Assembly: GCA_001655195.1 (NCBI GenBank)
Contig: LPNY01000139.1
Location: 368,796-412,710 of the forward strand
Reading direction: 5' to 3'
DNA: 43,915 bases
From: Arcobacter sp. EP1
GTDB taxonomy: Bacteria; Campylobacterota; Campylobacteria; Campylobacterales; Arcobacteraceae
In this document: positions 25,484-38,845 of the stretch, one piece after another
How positions within the stretch are numbered: position 1 is the first letter of the stretch
Layout: the number at the start of each line of letters is the position of its first letter
The notes under the pieces: model-generated
What the model saw: the letters and a program-made list of their open reading frames with translations, nothing else
What the model was told of the DNA's origin: nothing
Databases searched by the model: none
Made by a program: the position numbers and the translations under genes

Positions 25484-26644
25484 ATGAAAAAAATATTGAT
25501 AACAAACAGCACATGTTTGCAAGATAATATTGGAGGAGCGAGTAGATCTATTCATGAAATAGCACTTGAACTCTCGCAAGTTTATGACATTACGTTGATA
25601 GTTCCTAATAGAAATAAAAAAGATGAGAGTGAAAATATCAATAAAAATTATAAGATTATCAGGTATCCTTATAATTGTAAAAACAAGGTTACAAAACTAT
25701 TGTCATCGATACAATTTTTTATGCAACATAAAAGCTTGATAGAAGATACTTATGACATAGTATGGGGTCAATCTCCAGAGCCTTTTTTATATCTGATGGT
25801 CCTCACAAAGTTAAAAAAAATTCGAAATATAATTTACACTTTTCATGGCCCTTGGTATGAAGAATACAAGTATGCAAGCGGTAAAGAAAGTATTTTATTG
25901 AAGTATATTATAAAGTTTATAGAAAAGGTAATACTTCATTATGCTAATACTATCCATTTTCAGTCTAATTATATTTTTCAAAAAATCAATAAAGAACATA
26001 AAATAAAAAAAGAGACAAAGATTCTTAATATTTTAATCAATCCAGAACAATATAAAAGCAAAAAATATTTATTAACTAATAATTTAATTAAAATTGATAA
26101 ATTGAATTTATTTTTAATTAGAAGATTGACTCCAAGAACTGGAGTTTTAAATTTTGTGAAAAATATTTATCTTTTAAAGAAAGAGTTAAAAGATGAAATA
26201 AATATTTTAATAGCGGGTCAAGGTGAAGAGTTTAAGTTGATAGAAAAATTTATTAAGCATAACATGATGGATAACTACGTGAGACTATTAGGAGGGGTTG
26301 AGCAAGATATGGCTGATGATTTAATACAAAAAAGTGATTATGTAGTGATGCCATCAATTGGTGCTGAAGGCTTTGGGGTAACAGTTTTGGAGTCACTTTA
26401 TCAACAAACTGAAGTGTTATATGCTAATAATGGCGGGATGAAGGAATTTCTCGAAAAAAATTATTCGGATAATATTTTTAACCCACTAGAACTTAAAAGT
26501 TTAGAAAAACTATTAGAAAATAAAATAAAATTAAATAAAAGGAAGAACTTTCAAAAACAGTTTAGGAAAGTTGATTCAAATTTAGATTTTAAAAGTAATT
26601 TAAAAAATCTTATAGGTGTTGATTATGAAAAAAAAGATTATTAA
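25484..26644 (+). CDS. glycosyltransferase family 4
   Basis: This 386-residue GT-B protein has ITNSTCLQDNIGGASRSIHE at the N-terminus (the GGA loop binds substrate), IYTFHGPWYEEYK in the acceptor domain, and the donor-domain EX7E motif in AEGFGVTVLESLYQQTE followed by NNGGMKEFL. It starts four bases after the membrane protein gene. Retaining GT4 enzymes act in the cytoplasm on lipid-linked oligosaccharides. The sugar transferred cannot be inferred. Confidence 0.9.
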   Translation: MKKILITNSTCLQDNIGGASRSIHEIALELSQVYDITLIVPNRNKKDESENINKNYKIIRYPYNCKNKVTKLLSSIQFFMQHKSLIEDTYDIVWGQSPEPFLYLMVLTKLKKIRNIIYTFHGPWYEEYKYASGKESILLKYIIKFIEKVILHYANTIHFQSNYIFQKINKEHKIKKETKILNILINPEQYKSKKYLLTNNLIKIDKLNLFLIRRLTPRTGVLNFVKNIYLLKKELKDEINILIAGQGEEFKLIEKFIKHNMMDNYVRLLGGVEQDMADDLIQKSDYVVMPSIGAEGFGVTVLESLYQQTEVLYANNGGMKEFLEKNYSDNIFNPLELKSLEKLLENKIKLNKRKNFQKQFRKVDSNLDFKSNLKNLIGVDYEKKDY

Positions 26645-27758
26645 TATAACAATTGCACCTGATACAGTCGATATCTTTTTGACTGATATAATTGACTACT
26701 TAAAATTACATGATTATGAAACTTATAGCATGGCAAATGAAGAGGAAAGTTTGCATGAAAAACATGTTAAGAAAAGAGAAAAAAATTTTTACACGCATGG
26801 TGTTTCAAGAAAATTGGTTTTGATTAGAGAACTAAAAGCACTTTTTAAAGTATATAGGTTTTTTAAAAAAAATAAATTTGATCTTGTGCATTTACATACC
26901 CCAAAGATTTTATTATTATTTTCAATAATTATTAAATTAACCAATAATGGCAAAATAGTTGCCACGTATCATGGTTCACTTGCAAAAGAAAACAAACCTA
27001 TTCGTAATGCTATTTTTTATTTTATCGACTATTTAAACTCTTTTTTTATTGATTATATATTTACTGTTAATCATAATGATTTAAAAAGATTTTGGAAATA
27101 TGGATTGTATAATGAAAACAATTCATCGGTAATAAGTTTATCTGGTATTGGGGTGAAAAGTAGACTTTTTAAAACAATCTCCTTAGAAGAGAAGCAAAAA
27201 ATAAAAGAAGAACTTGGTATTCCATTAAATGTAAAAGTTATCGGAAATGTAAGTCGGTTTACTAAAGATAAAGGTATAGATACAATTGAAAAAATAATAA
27301 AAGAGCTTAAGTTCAAGTATAATTATAACTTCGTTTTCTTGCATATTGGTGCAATTGAAGATAAAAAATATTTTGAAAGTTTAAATATTGATAATATGAT
27401 TTCTTTAGGATATAAAAATCAAAAAGAGTTACATTTGTATTATAATATAATGGATTTATTTCTTTTCCCTTCATTAAGGGAAGGTTTTGGAATTAGTGTT
27501 GCAGAGGCAAATCTATGTGGAGTTCCAGCATTGGTATCTGATATAAAAGGCTTAAATGAAGTAGTAGTAAACAATAAAAATGGTTTTAAAGTAACAAGAA
27601 CTGAAGATTATGTAGAGTATTTGAGTCATTACTTATCTAATGAAAATGAATTGAATTTTTTAAAAAAAAGTACACTAAAGTATGCGATAGAAAGATTTGA
27701 TCAAAATGAGGCATCCGTAAATACTTTTAATGTTTACGAAAACTTAATAAATAATTGA
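26625..27758 (+). CDS. glycosyltransferase family 4
   Basis: The frame is open from a GTG at 26616, but the ATG at 26625 with ATAGGTG upstream gives a typical 377-residue GT4 start (MKKKIINITIAPDTVDIFLT). It has VHLHTPKILLLFSI and ATYHGSL in the N-domain, KVIGNVSRFTKDKGIDTIEK at the donor domain and the EX7E motif in REGFGISVAEANLCGVPALV. It overlaps the previous GT4 gene by 20 bp, the largest overlap among the transferases. It probably adds a further sugar to the lipid-linked repeat. Confidence 0.9.
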   Translation: MKKKIINITIAPDTVDIFLTDIIDYLKLHDYETYSMANEEESLHEKHVKKREKNFYTHGVSRKLVLIRELKALFKVYRFFKKNKFDLVHLHTPKILLLFSIIIKLTNNGKIVATYHGSLAKENKPIRNAIFYFIDYLNSFFIDYIFTVNHNDLKRFWKYGLYNENNSSVISLSGIGVKSRLFKTISLEEKQKIKEELGIPLNVKVIGNVSRFTKDKGIDTIEKIIKELKFKYNYNFVFLHIGAIEDKKYFESLNIDNMISLGYKNQKELHLYYNIMDLFLFPSLREGFGISVAEANLCGVPALVSDIKGLNEVVVNNKNGFKVTRTEDYVEYLSHYLSNENELNFLKKSTLKYAIERFDQNEASVNTFNVYENLINN

Positions 27759-27773
27759 AGAAAGTGAGAACAT

Positions 27774-28366
27774 ATGTTTAAAACATTAATGGACAAAATT
27801 TTAGCGTTTTTTTTAATAATTCTTTTCTCTCCTATTTACATAGTAGTGAGTTTCCTTTTATATTGGAAGATTGGGAGTCCTATAATTTTTAGACAAAAAA
27901 GACCAGGATATAAAGAAAAGATATTTTCTATCTATAAGTTTCGTACTATGAGCAATGAAACTGATGAAAATGGAAATTTACTTCCTGATGAAGAAAGAAT
28001 ATTTGGAGTAGGAAAGTTTGTACGAAGTATTAGTCTAGATGAGCTTCCTCAGCTTTTTAATGTACTTAAAGGAGAGATGAGTTTTGTAGGTCCACGCCCG
28101 CTTCTTATTGAGTATCTTCCATTGTATAATGAAAAACAAAAAAAAAGACATAATGTAAAGCCAGGTATTACTGGATGGGCTCAAGTAAATGGGCGAAACG
28201 CTATCAGCTGGGAAGAAAAATTTGAATTTGATGTTTGGTATGTCGAAAAACAGTCATTTTTACTAGATATGAAGATTTTATGGATGACATTTCTAAAGGT
28301 AGTTCAAAGAAGTGATATTAATTCAAAGACTTCTGTAAGTATGGAAAAGTTTAGAGGTAATCAAGA

Positions 28367-28370
<4 letters not shown>
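27774..28370 (+). CDS. pglC: initiating phosphoglycosyl transferase, PglC-like
   Basis: This 198-residue monotopic phosphoglycosyl transferase has one N-terminal re-entrant hydrophobic helix (about 8-30), [12 protein letters not shown], the catalytic Asp89-Glu90 pair in [28 protein letters not shown], and [19 protein letters not shown]. Length and sequence pattern match Campylobacter PglC, which transfers phospho-di-N-acetylbacillosamine from its UDP donor to undecaprenyl phosphate. The next three genes make that donor. A ribosome site (AAGAAAGTGAG) precedes the ATG. It should therefore define the first sugar of the glycan. Confidence 0.9.
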
Positions 28371-31800
<3,430 letters not shown>

Positions 31801-31809
31801 AAAAATTGA

Positions 31810-31845
31810 TATAATTTTGTAACTTTAACGTAATAATGATATAAT
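31810..31845 (+). promoter_or_regulatory. tandem TATAAT promoter boxes
   Basis: Two perfect TATAAT hexamers lie at 31810-31815 and 31840-31845, each within a repeated GATATAATTTT context 30 bp apart. They are in the 72-bp gap between pglF and the pilin-like gene. Either could serve as a vegetative -10 element for the pilin-like gene and the pgi-heptose genes beyond. No -35 consensus is evident. The repeat may give two start sites. Confidence 0.5.
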
Positions 31846-31872
31846 TTTTTAAATTATTATTTAAGGTTACTT

Positions 31873-32271
31873 ATGAAAAATGCATTCTCGTTACTTGAAT
31901 TGATTTTTGCAATTGTGGTTATTGGGATTTTAGCAAGTATCGGTATCCCAAAACTTATGGATACTCGTAATGATGCTTTGGTTTCTACTGTGAAACAAGA
32001 TCTTGTATCCTTATCAAGTTCAATTCAAACTTACTACATGTTAAATGGCAAAATTGATAATATATCCGATGCAATTATTTTAAACTCAACCCTTTGGGAG
32101 GTAGATGGAATCAAGGCTATATTTAAAGATAATGATAAAGAGTGTATAATTGCTCAAATAATTGGAAGCGATAATAAACAATTAAGTATTGAAATTGAGG
32201 ATGATAGTTCGAGTGTTTGCAAAAAGCTTGTTTTATCAGGAGTCAAAAATATAAATTATGATTTATACTAA
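31873..32271 (+). CDS. type IV pilin-like (pseudopilin) protein
   Basis: This 132-residue protein has a short leader and class III signal. The sequence MKNA is followed by FSLLELIFAIVVIGILAS, so prepilin peptidase would cut between Ala4 and Phe5, leaving Glu at +5 and one hydrophobic helix. The rest is a small globular domain with two cysteines (near 95 and 119) that could form the C-terminal disulphide. Such proteins assemble into type IV pili, type II secretion or uptake pseudopili. It stands alone here without pilus machinery, between glycan genes and pgi, with its own promoter candidates. RBS TAAGG precedes the ATG. Confidence 0.85.
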   Translation: MKNAFSLLELIFAIVVIGILASIGIPKLMDTRNDALVSTVKQDLVSLSSSIQTYYMLNGKIDNISDAIILNSTLWEVDGIKAIFKDNDKECIIAQIIGSDNKQLSIEIEDDSSSVCKKLVLSGVKNINYDLY

Positions 32272-32280
32272 AGGAAATAA

Positions 32281-33483
32281 ATGAATAATAAGCAGTTTTT
32301 TAGTGTTCCGTATATTGAGAATAATATTTTAGAACAACTTTTAGAGGAACAAGGAGAAATTGGTTATTATGATTTACCTTCCGTAAATATTGATAATATA
32401 AAAAACTTTTCAAAAAGTATTAAAAAAAACAATATTGTAATAGTTGGAATTGGTGGAAGTTCTTTAGGAACAAAAGCCGTTTATGATTTTTTACGATACT
32501 CCAATAAACAAGAAAAAAAATTACATTTTTGTGAAAGTACGGACCCCGTTTTATTGAATTCAACTTTTAAAGATTTAGATTTAGAAGATACTCTTTTTTT
32601 AATTATTTCAAAATCAGGTTCAACTATTGAAACAGTATCTATCTTTAAATATATTTTGACTAAAGTTGAATTAACACGTGAAAATTTTGTAATTATTTCA
32701 GATAAGGGCTCACCGTTAGAGAGTTTAGCTATTGATAAAGACTTACCATATTTTGAAATTCCACAAAATGTAGGTGGTAGATTTTCAGTTTTAAGTACAG
32801 TGGGATTAGTTCCTCTTGCAATTATTGGTGTTGATATTCAAAAACTTCTTGATGGAGCACAAAAAATAAAAGATTCATTTTTTAATAAAGGAGAATCATT
32901 TACTGAAATTGTAACAAAGGCCTCTTTTTACGCTAAAAATGTTTCCAAATATAATATAAACTGTCTCTTTTCATACAGTGAAAGTCTGCGAAGTTTTAAT
33001 GACTGGTATATTCAACTTTGGGGAGAAAGTCTTGGTAAACGTCAAAGACATTCGTATTTAAACGTAGGATTAACTCCTATTGGTCTTATTGGTCCAACTG
33101 ACCAGCACTCTTTTCTTCAACTTATTGTTGAAGGGACACGAGATAAATCAGTCACCTTTATTAAAGTAAAAGATTTTGATGTCCATATGCAAATACCTGA
33201 TATTTCAATTCCTCATTTAGAAAAACTTGATTTTATTAATGATACTGATTTTTCATCATTGATAAATAAACAAGCAGACTCTATTATTGAATCATTGGCA
33301 AATAAAGGAGATATTCCCTTAGATATTATTGAAATAGACGCTATCAATGAACAAACCATTGGTGAACTCTTTTTTTATTATGAACTGCTTACTTCAACAG
33401 TTGCAAAGATGCTTGATATTAATGCTTATGATCAACCAGGTGTAGAAGATGGTAAAAAGATTTTAAGAGGATACTTTGATTAA
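32281..33483 (+). CDS. pgi: glucose-6-phosphate isomerase, short form
   Basis: This 400-residue phosphosugar isomerase has VGIGGSSLGTKAVYDF (SIS fold phosphate loop), IISKSGSTIETVS, NVGGRFSVLSTVGLVPLAI (family signature) and DQHSFLQLIVEG with the catalytic His region. It interconverts glucose-6-phosphate and fructose-6-phosphate in the cytoplasm. It is much shorter than the 550-residue enterobacterial form but matches the compact type found in Campylobacterota. AAAGGAA precedes the ATG. Next to glycan genes, it links central carbon flow to sugar-nucleotide and heptose synthesis. Confidence 0.94.
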   Translation: MNNKQFFSVPYIENNILEQLLEEQGEIGYYDLPSVNIDNIKNFSKSIKKNNIVIVGIGGSSLGTKAVYDFLRYSNKQEKKLHFCESTDPVLLNSTFKDLDLEDTLFLIISKSGSTIETVSIFKYILTKVELTRENFVIISDKGSPLESLAIDKDLPYFEIPQNVGGRFSVLSTVGLVPLAIIGVDIQKLLDGAQKIKDSFFNKGESFTEIVTKASFYAKNVSKYNINCLFSYSESLRSFNDWYIQLWGESLGKRQRHSYLNVGLTPIGLIGPTDQHSFLQLIVEGTRDKSVTFIKVKDFDVHMQIPDISIPHLEKLDFINDTDFSSLINKQADSIIESLANKGDIPLDIIEIDAINEQTIGELFFYYELLTSTVAKMLDINAYDQPGVEDGKKILRGYFD

Positions 33484-34000
33484 AGCAATTTTTTTAGACA
33501 GAGATGGTGTTATTAACATAGAGAAGAATTACCTTTATAAAATTGAAGATTTTGAATTTATAGAGGGTGTTTTTTCTTCATTGAAGTATGCCCAAAGTTT
33601 AGGTTACAAACTCTTTGTTATCACTAATCAATCAGGTGTTGGAAGAGGTTATTATACTCTTGAAAATTTTAATACGTTGACCTCTTGGATGATTCAAAGA
33701 TTTAATGATGAAAAGATAGAAATCTTACAAGTTGAACTCTGTCCCCATGCACCAAATGAAAACTGCAGGTGTAGAAAACCAAAAACTGGTATGATTGAAA
33801 ATATTTTGAAAAACTATAAAATTGATTTAAAAAACTCTTGGTTAATTGGCGATAAGTTTTCAGATATTGAGTGCGCTAAGAATGCAAAAATAGAGAATAC
33901 GATTCAAGTGAAATCCGGGCATGACTTTGATGAAACTTTATCACCTGCTACCTATGTAATCAACTCCATAAAAGAACTGCCAACTATTATCAAATCGTAA
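33476..34000 (+). CDS. gmhB: D-glycero-manno-heptose 1,7-bisphosphate 7-phosphatase
   Basis: This 174-residue HAD phosphatase has its nucleophile in FLDRDGVIN (Asp8, Asp10), the structural zinc loop CPHAPNENCRCRKPK typical of GmhB, and LIGDKFSDIECAK as motif IV. It removes the C7 phosphate from heptose bisphosphate in ADP-heptose synthesis. The start is TTG, supported by AAGAGG at 33465-33470, and overlaps pgi by 8 bp. The remaining heptose genes follow directly. Confidence 0.93.
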   Translation: MIKAIFLDRDGVINIEKNYLYKIEDFEFIEGVFSSLKYAQSLGYKLFVITNQSGVGRGYYTLENFNTLTSWMIQRFNDEKIEILQVELCPHAPNENCRCRKPKTGMIENILKNYKIDLKNSWLIGDKFSDIECAKNAKIENTIQVKSGHDFDETLSPATYVINSIKELPTIIKS

Positions 34001-34046
34001 TCGTTTTTTAGCTAAACTATTTACCATTTCTAACAATGGATAAATT

Positions 34047-35054
34047 ATGAAATATACAGATATAAATTTTAATGATAAAACAATACTTATAACAGGGGCT
34101 GCAGGCTTTATTGGTTCAAACCTCTGTTTCTATTTTCAAGAAAACTTTCCTAATGCAACGGTTGTTGCGCTGGATAGTTTCAGAAGTGGTGAAACACTCA
34201 GTAACGGTAACTTAAAATCTTTTGGGCATTATAAAAACCTTTTAGGATTTAAAGGAATTGTTATTAGTGGTGATATTAATGATAAAGTTATCTTAAAACA
34301 GCTTGAGCATGACTATAACTTTGATTATATATTTCATCAAGCAGCTATTTCTGATACAACAGTTAGTGAGCAAGATTTGATGATTAAAACAAATGTTAAT
34401 GCCTATGAAGAGTTATTAAAAATTGCAATTAATCATAGTGCAAACATGATATACGCAAGTTCAGCTGCAACTTATGGGGATAGTGACCGCTTTGAAGTTG
34501 GATTTGAACAACCAAACAATGTTTACGGTTTTTCAAAAGTAATGATGGATAATATCACCTATGAATATCTGAAAAAAGATTTAGATATCTCTATCGTGGG
34601 GTTAAAATACTTTAATGTTTATGGATCAAGAGAATTCTTCAAAAATAAAACAGCTTCCATGGTTGTACAGTTTGGCCATCAGATTTTAAAAGGATTGACT
34701 CCTAAGCTTTTTGAAGGAAGTGATAAAATTTTAAGAGATTTTATCTACATAGAAGATATCATCCAAGCAAATATAAAAGCTACAACTCCTAAAAAATCGG
34801 GAGTTTACAATGTTGGAACTGGAAAAGCTCGAAGTTTTGAGGATATTGTAACAATTTTACAAAAAGAGCTAGAAATTGATAATGGCAAAGAGTATATTCC
34901 AAACCCTTATGTAGGGCAGTATCAATTCTTTACACAAGCAAATATTGATACAACAAAAGAGAACTTAGGTTATGAACCACAATTTAGTATGGAAGAGGGT
35001 ATTAAAGCCTATATTCCAGAAATAAAAAGATTATATAAAACAGAGGTAAAATAA
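34047..35054 (+). CDS. hldD: ADP-L-glycero-D-manno-heptose 6-epimerase
   Basis: This 335-residue extended SDR has ILITGAAGFIGSNLCFYF at the N-terminus, SSAATYGD for the catalytic Ser region and VYGFSK (Tyr/Lys pair). LKYFNVYGSREFFK and the LRDFIYIEDI segment match HldD/RfaD. It inverts C6 of ADP-D-glycero-D-manno-heptose to give the donor for LPS inner-core heptose. It is slightly longer than E. coli HldD (310). A 46-bp gap separates it from gmhB, with no clear promoter; its stop overlaps the hldE start. Confidence 0.94.
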   Translation: MKYTDINFNDKTILITGAAGFIGSNLCFYFQENFPNATVVALDSFRSGETLSNGNLKSFGHYKNLLGFKGIVISGDINDKVILKQLEHDYNFDYIFHQAAISDTTVSEQDLMIKTNVNAYEELLKIAINHSANMIYASSAATYGDSDRFEVGFEQPNNVYGFSKVMMDNITYEYLKKDLDISIVGLKYFNVYGSREFFKNKTASMVVQFGHQILKGLTPKLFEGSDKILRDFIYIEDIIQANIKATTPKKSGVYNVGTGKARSFEDIVTILQKELEIDNGKEYIPNPYVGQYQFFTQANIDTTKENLGYEPQFSMEEGIKAYIPEIKRLYKTEVK

Positions 35055-36487
35055 TGAAAGAAATATTAGATAATAGTACACAACCAAATATTTTAGTTAT
35101 AGGTGACTTGATGGTCGATCATTATTTATGGGGGTCGTGTGACAGAATTTCTCCGGAAGCTCCAGTTCCAATTATTGATATTAAAAGTGAATCATCTGTT
35201 TTAGGTGGTGCAGGTAATGTTATCAATAATCTTTTATCGTTAGGTTCACAAGTGGGTGTATTATCTGTTGTTGGTGATGATGAGGTTGCTGAAGAGGTAC
35301 GTTATTTGATTGATGCAACAGAAGCTAAATCATACTTGATTTTACAAAAAGGAAGAAGTACTTCTAAAAAATCAAGAATCATGGCATCAAAATCTCAAAT
35401 TGTACGATATGACCATGAAAGCAGAAATAATGTCTCTTTTGATAGTGCAGATAAACTCTATGCTAAATTGCAACAAATTATAAATGCTTATGACATTATT
35501 CTTTTATCAGATTATGGTAAAGGTGTTTTAACAAAACATGTTACAAAACAAGTGATTTCATTAGCTAACAAGTTTGGAAAAAAAGTAATTGTGGATCCAA
35601 AAGGAACAGATTACACAAAATATAAAGGTGCTTATTTTTTAACACCAAATAAAAAAGAAGCGGAATTAGCAACGGGGATTAAAATTGAGTCAGATGATAC
35701 CTTACGATCTGCATTAGATACCTTACAAAAAACTGCAAAGTTAGATTTATCATTGATTACATTAAGTGAAGATGGAATTTCCGTCTTAAAAGATAATGAA
35801 GTAACAATCAAACCTACAGTTGCTAGAGAAGTTTATGATGTAACAGGTGCTGGAGATACAGTATTAGCTTCGCTTGGATACGCACTTTCAAAAGATGTGG
35901 ATATTTATACTGCATTAGAGTTTGCAAACCTTGCAGCAGGTGTTGTTGTTGGGAAATTAGGATCTGCAACAGTAACGTTAGACGAAATTGAAGAGTACAA
36001 AGCAAGCCTACATAAAAGTTCAATTGAACTTCATATTAAAACACGTAAAGAGATCAAAAAGATTTCAAAACGTTTAAAAGAACAAAATAAAAAAGTAGTC
36101 TTTACAAATGGCTGTTTTGATATTTTACATAAAGGGCACGTGGCTTATTTAAATACGGCTAAATCTTATGGGGATGTTTTAATTGTTGGATTAAATTCTG
36201 ATGATTCTGTTAAACGACTAAAAGGTGAAGATAGACCCGTAAATGGTGAAGAAGATAGAGCCTATATTTTATCTGCACTAGAGAGTGTTGATTATGTAGT
36301 TGTTTTTGAAGAAGATACGCCTTACGAATTAATTTCAAAAGTTAAACCTGACATTCTAGTTAAAGGCGCAGACTATGAAGGTAAAGAAGTCGTAGGTTCA
36401 GATATTGCAAAAGAGACAAAATTAGTTAAATTTATTGATGGTAAAAGTACGTCACGAACAATTGATAAAATTTTAGGAAACAGTTAA
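35054..36487 (+). CDS. hldE: bifunctional heptose 7-phosphate kinase/heptose 1-phosphate adenylyltransferase
   Basis: The 477 residues form two domains. The N-terminal PfkB-type kinase (about 1-315) has [21 protein letters not shown] and the catalytic DVTGAGDT. The C-terminal nucleotidyltransferase (about 340-477) starts [18 protein letters not shown] with the HxGH motif. It phosphorylates heptose-7-phosphate at C1 and later adenylylates heptose-1-phosphate. The fused arrangement and length equal E. coli HldE. It overlaps hldD and gmhA by one base each, so the heptose genes are tightly coupled. Confidence 0.96.
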   Translation: MKEILDNSTQPNILVIGDLMVDHYLWGSCDRISPEAPVPIIDIKSESSVLGGAGNVINNLLSLGSQVGVLSVVGDDEVAEEVRYLIDATEAKSYLILQKGRSTSKKSRIMASKSQIVRYDHESRNNVSFDSADKLYAKLQQIINAYDIILLSDYGKGVLTKHVTKQVISLANKFGKKVIVDPKGTDYTKYKGAYFLTPNKKEAELATGIKIESDDTLRSALDTLQKTAKLDLSLITLSEDGISVLKDNEVTIKPTVAREVYDVTGAGDTVLASLGYALSKDVDIYTALEFANLAAGVVVGKLGSATVTLDEIEEYKASLHKSSIELHIKTRKEIKKISKRLKEQNKKVVFTNGCFDILHKGHVAYLNTAKSYGDVLIVGLNSDDSVKRLKGEDRPVNGEEDRAYILSALESVDYVVVFEEDTPYELISKVKPDILVKGADYEGKEVVGSDIAKETKLVKFIDGKSTSRTIDKILGNS

Positions 36488-37056
36488 TGAAAACTACAAT
36501 AGAGAGTGAGTTTGCCTCACATTTACAAACCATTCAAAAAGTGATTGAAACAATGGGAGAACCTTTAGAGGAAGCCTCTTCTATTGTAATTGATGCATTA
36601 AAAGATGGCAAAAAAGTAATTCTTTTTGGAAACGGTGGAAGTGCAGCAGATGCACAACATATTGCGGCTGAATTAACAGGACGATATAAAACGGAAAGAA
36701 GAGGTTTACCAGGTCTTGCCCTAACAACGGATACTTCAGCTTTAACAGCTATTGGAAACGATTATGGTTATGACCGTGTTTTTGATAGACAAGTAGAATC
36801 GTTAGCACAAAGTGGGGATGTTTTAATAGGGATTAGTACTAGCGGAAATTCTAAAAATGTTATTAACGCTTTTCATTTAGGTCAAGAAATAGGGTGTAAA
36901 ATTATTGGTTTTACTGGGCGTGATGGTGGAGCTATGGATGCTTATTGTGATGTTAATCTTATTGTTCCATCGGATAATACACCAAGAATTCAAGAGATGC
37001 ATATCTTATTTGGACATACGATTTGTCAATTAATTGATAATGCATTTGAAGAATAG
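36487..37056 (+). CDS. gmhA: sedoheptulose 7-phosphate isomerase
   Basis: This 189-residue SIS-domain enzyme has [19 protein letters not shown] with the phosphate-binding loop, [31 protein letters not shown], and a late [10 protein letters not shown] containing the conserved His region. It converts sedoheptulose-7-phosphate to D-glycero-D-manno-heptose-7-phosphate, the entry step of ADP-heptose synthesis. With gmhB, hldD and hldE the pathway is complete within 3.6 kb. A 24-bp gap to apt follows. Confidence 0.95.
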   Translation: MKTTIESEFASHLQTIQKVIETMGEPLEEASSIVIDALKDGKKVILFGNGGSAADAQHIAAELTGRYKTERRGLPGLALTTDTSALTAIGNDYGYDRVFDRQVESLAQSGDVLIGISTSGNSKNVINAFHLGQEIGCKIIGFTGRDGGAMDAYCDVNLIVPSDNTPRIQEMHILFGHTICQLIDNAFEE

Positions 37057-37080
37057 AAAATAAATTATAAGGAAAAAGAT

Positions 37081-37626
37081 TTGAGTTTAACAGCAGAGAA
37101 TAAAAAATTAATATTTGATTCAATTAGAGATATAAACGATTTCCCAAAAGAAGGAATTGTATTTAAAGATATTACAACACTATTAAACAATAAAGAAGCG
37201 TATCAAGTTTTAATGAACCATTTAGAAGAACGATATAAAACTTATGATTTAGATTATGTTGCAGGTATTGATTCTCGTGGTTTTATTTTTGGAGCAGCGT
37301 TAGCTGACAGACTAGGAATTGGTTTTGTCCCTGTTAGAAAAAAAGGAAAATTACCTGCAACAACTGTTTGTGAAAAATATGAGTTAGAGTATGGTTTCGA
37401 TGAGGTTGAAATTCATCTTGATGCTTTTTGTAATAAAGAAAATGCAAAAGTATTGATGATAGATGACTTAATTGCAACAGGTGGAACAGCAAATGCAGCT
37501 GCAAAATTAATCAAAAATGTAAAAGCTGATTTAGTTGAAGTCTGTTTTTTACTTAACCTTAAATTTTTAGAAGGGGACAAACGTGTTGAAGAACATGCCC
37601 CTGTATACTCAGTATTGGATATTTAA
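37081..37626 (+). CDS. apt: adenine phosphoribosyltransferase
   Basis: This 181-residue type I phosphoribosyltransferase has [18 protein letters not shown] at the N-terminus, [26 protein letters not shown] and the PRPP-binding loop [18 protein letters not shown]. It salvages adenine to AMP in the cytoplasm. Start is TTG with AAGGAAAAAG just upstream. The stop overlaps trpB by one base. It is the first of four housekeeping genes unrelated to glycans. Confidence 0.95.
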   Translation: MSLTAENKKLIFDSIRDINDFPKEGIVFKDITTLLNNKEAYQVLMNHLEERYKTYDLDYVAGIDSRGFIFGAALADRLGIGFVPVRKKGKLPATTVCEKYELEYGFDEVEIHLDAFCNKENAKVLMIDDLIATGGTANAAAKLIKNVKADLVEVCFLLNLKFLEGDKRVEEHAPVYSVLDI

Positions 37627-38837
37627 TGGACAAAATGTATATTCCAAAACCAAGCTCTTTTGACCCTGATAAAAATGGTCATTTTGGAGAGTTTGGTGGT
37701 CGTTATGTTCCTGAAACATTAATGCCAATTCTACTTGAACTTGAACATGAGTATGATAAGTATCGTTTTGACCAAGACTTTTGGAAAGAAGTTAATGATT
37801 TACTTAAAGATTACGTAGGTCGAGAAAATCCTCTCTATTTTGCAAAGAATATCTCTGATGAAATTGGTGCAAAAGTTTATTTAAAACGAGAAGATTTAAA
37901 TCATACCGGTGCTCATAAAGTAAACAATGTAATTGCACAAGGTTTGTTAGCAAAAAAATTGGGTAAAACAAAAGTTATTGCTGAAACAGGAGCTGGACAA
38001 CATGGTGTTGCAACAGCAACTATTGCAGCTTTATTAGGTTTAGAGTGTACCGTTTTTATGGGTGCAAAAGATGTGGCACGTCAAGAACTAAATGTTTTTA
38101 GAATGAAACTTTTAGGTGCTAAAGTTGTTGCTGTTGAAAGTGGCAGTAAAACGTTAAAAGATGCTATGAATGATGCTATAAGGTACTGGGTAACCAATGC
38201 CCGAGATACTTTTTATATCATTGGAACTGTTGCTGGTCCACATCCATATCCGATGATGGTACGAGATTTTCAAGCAATTATTGGTTATGAAGCACGAGCA
38301 CAATTTTTGGAAAAAGAAGAGTGTTTACCTGATTATGTTGTTGCTTGTATTGGCGGAGGTTCAAATGCAATTGGGATTTTTTCGCACTTTTTAGAAGATG
38401 AAGAAGTTACTTGTGTAGGAATTGAAGCTGGTGGATTAGGTCTAGATACAGATAAACATGGATGTTCTTTAGAAAAAGGAAGTCCTGGGGTTTTACATGG
38501 TCAATGTTCATATCTTTTACAAGATGAAGATGGACAGGTTTTAGAAGCGCACTCTATTAGTGCAGGCCTTGATTATCCAGGTATTGGACCAGAACACTCT
38601 TTCCATAAAGATAATAACTCTGTAGAGTATGACTCAATCACTGATAAAGAAGCATTAGATGCTTTTGTATGGTTGAGTAGAGCAGAGGGAATTATTCCTG
38701 CATTTGAAAGTTCACATGCCATTGCTTATTTAAAAAAGGCAAAAGATACACTAAAAGGTAAATCGGTAATTGTAAATCTATCAGGTCGTGGTGATAAAGA
38801 TATGGTTCAAGCCAAAGATTTATTACACTTCGATTAA
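37626..38837 (+). CDS. trpB: tryptophan synthase beta chain
   Basis: This 403-residue PLP enzyme has the opening [32 protein letters not shown] with the PLP lysine at Lys98, [12 protein letters not shown], and the glycine-rich phosphate loop in [12 protein letters not shown]. It joins indole and serine to form tryptophan. Length and motifs match the TrpB1 type that partners with TrpA, but no trpA or other trp gene is present in this window. ATG overlaps the apt stop (TTTAATGG). Confidence 0.96.
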   Translation: MDKMYIPKPSSFDPDKNGHFGEFGGRYVPETLMPILLELEHEYDKYRFDQDFWKEVNDLLKDYVGRENPLYFAKNISDEIGAKVYLKREDLNHTGAHKVNNVIAQGLLAKKLGKTKVIAETGAGQHGVATATIAALLGLECTVFMGAKDVARQELNVFRMKLLGAKVVAVESGSKTLKDAMNDAIRYWVTNARDTFYIIGTVAGPHPYPMMVRDFQAIIGYEARAQFLEKEECLPDYVVACIGGGSNAIGIFSHFLEDEEVTCVGIEAGGLGLDTDKHGCSLEKGSPGVLHGQCSYLLQDEDGQVLEAHSISAGLDYPGIGPEHSFHKDNNSVEYDSITDKEALDAFVWLSRAEGIIPAFESSHAIAYLKKAKDTLKGKSVIVNLSGRGDKDMVQAKDLLHFD

Positions 38838-38845
38838 GGCGAGCA

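Noticed and set aside
37626-38837. Isolated trpB as a sign of a novel pathway
   Set aside because: The sequence is a normal TrpB1 with all motifs. Separation from trpA alone is not evidence of new function.
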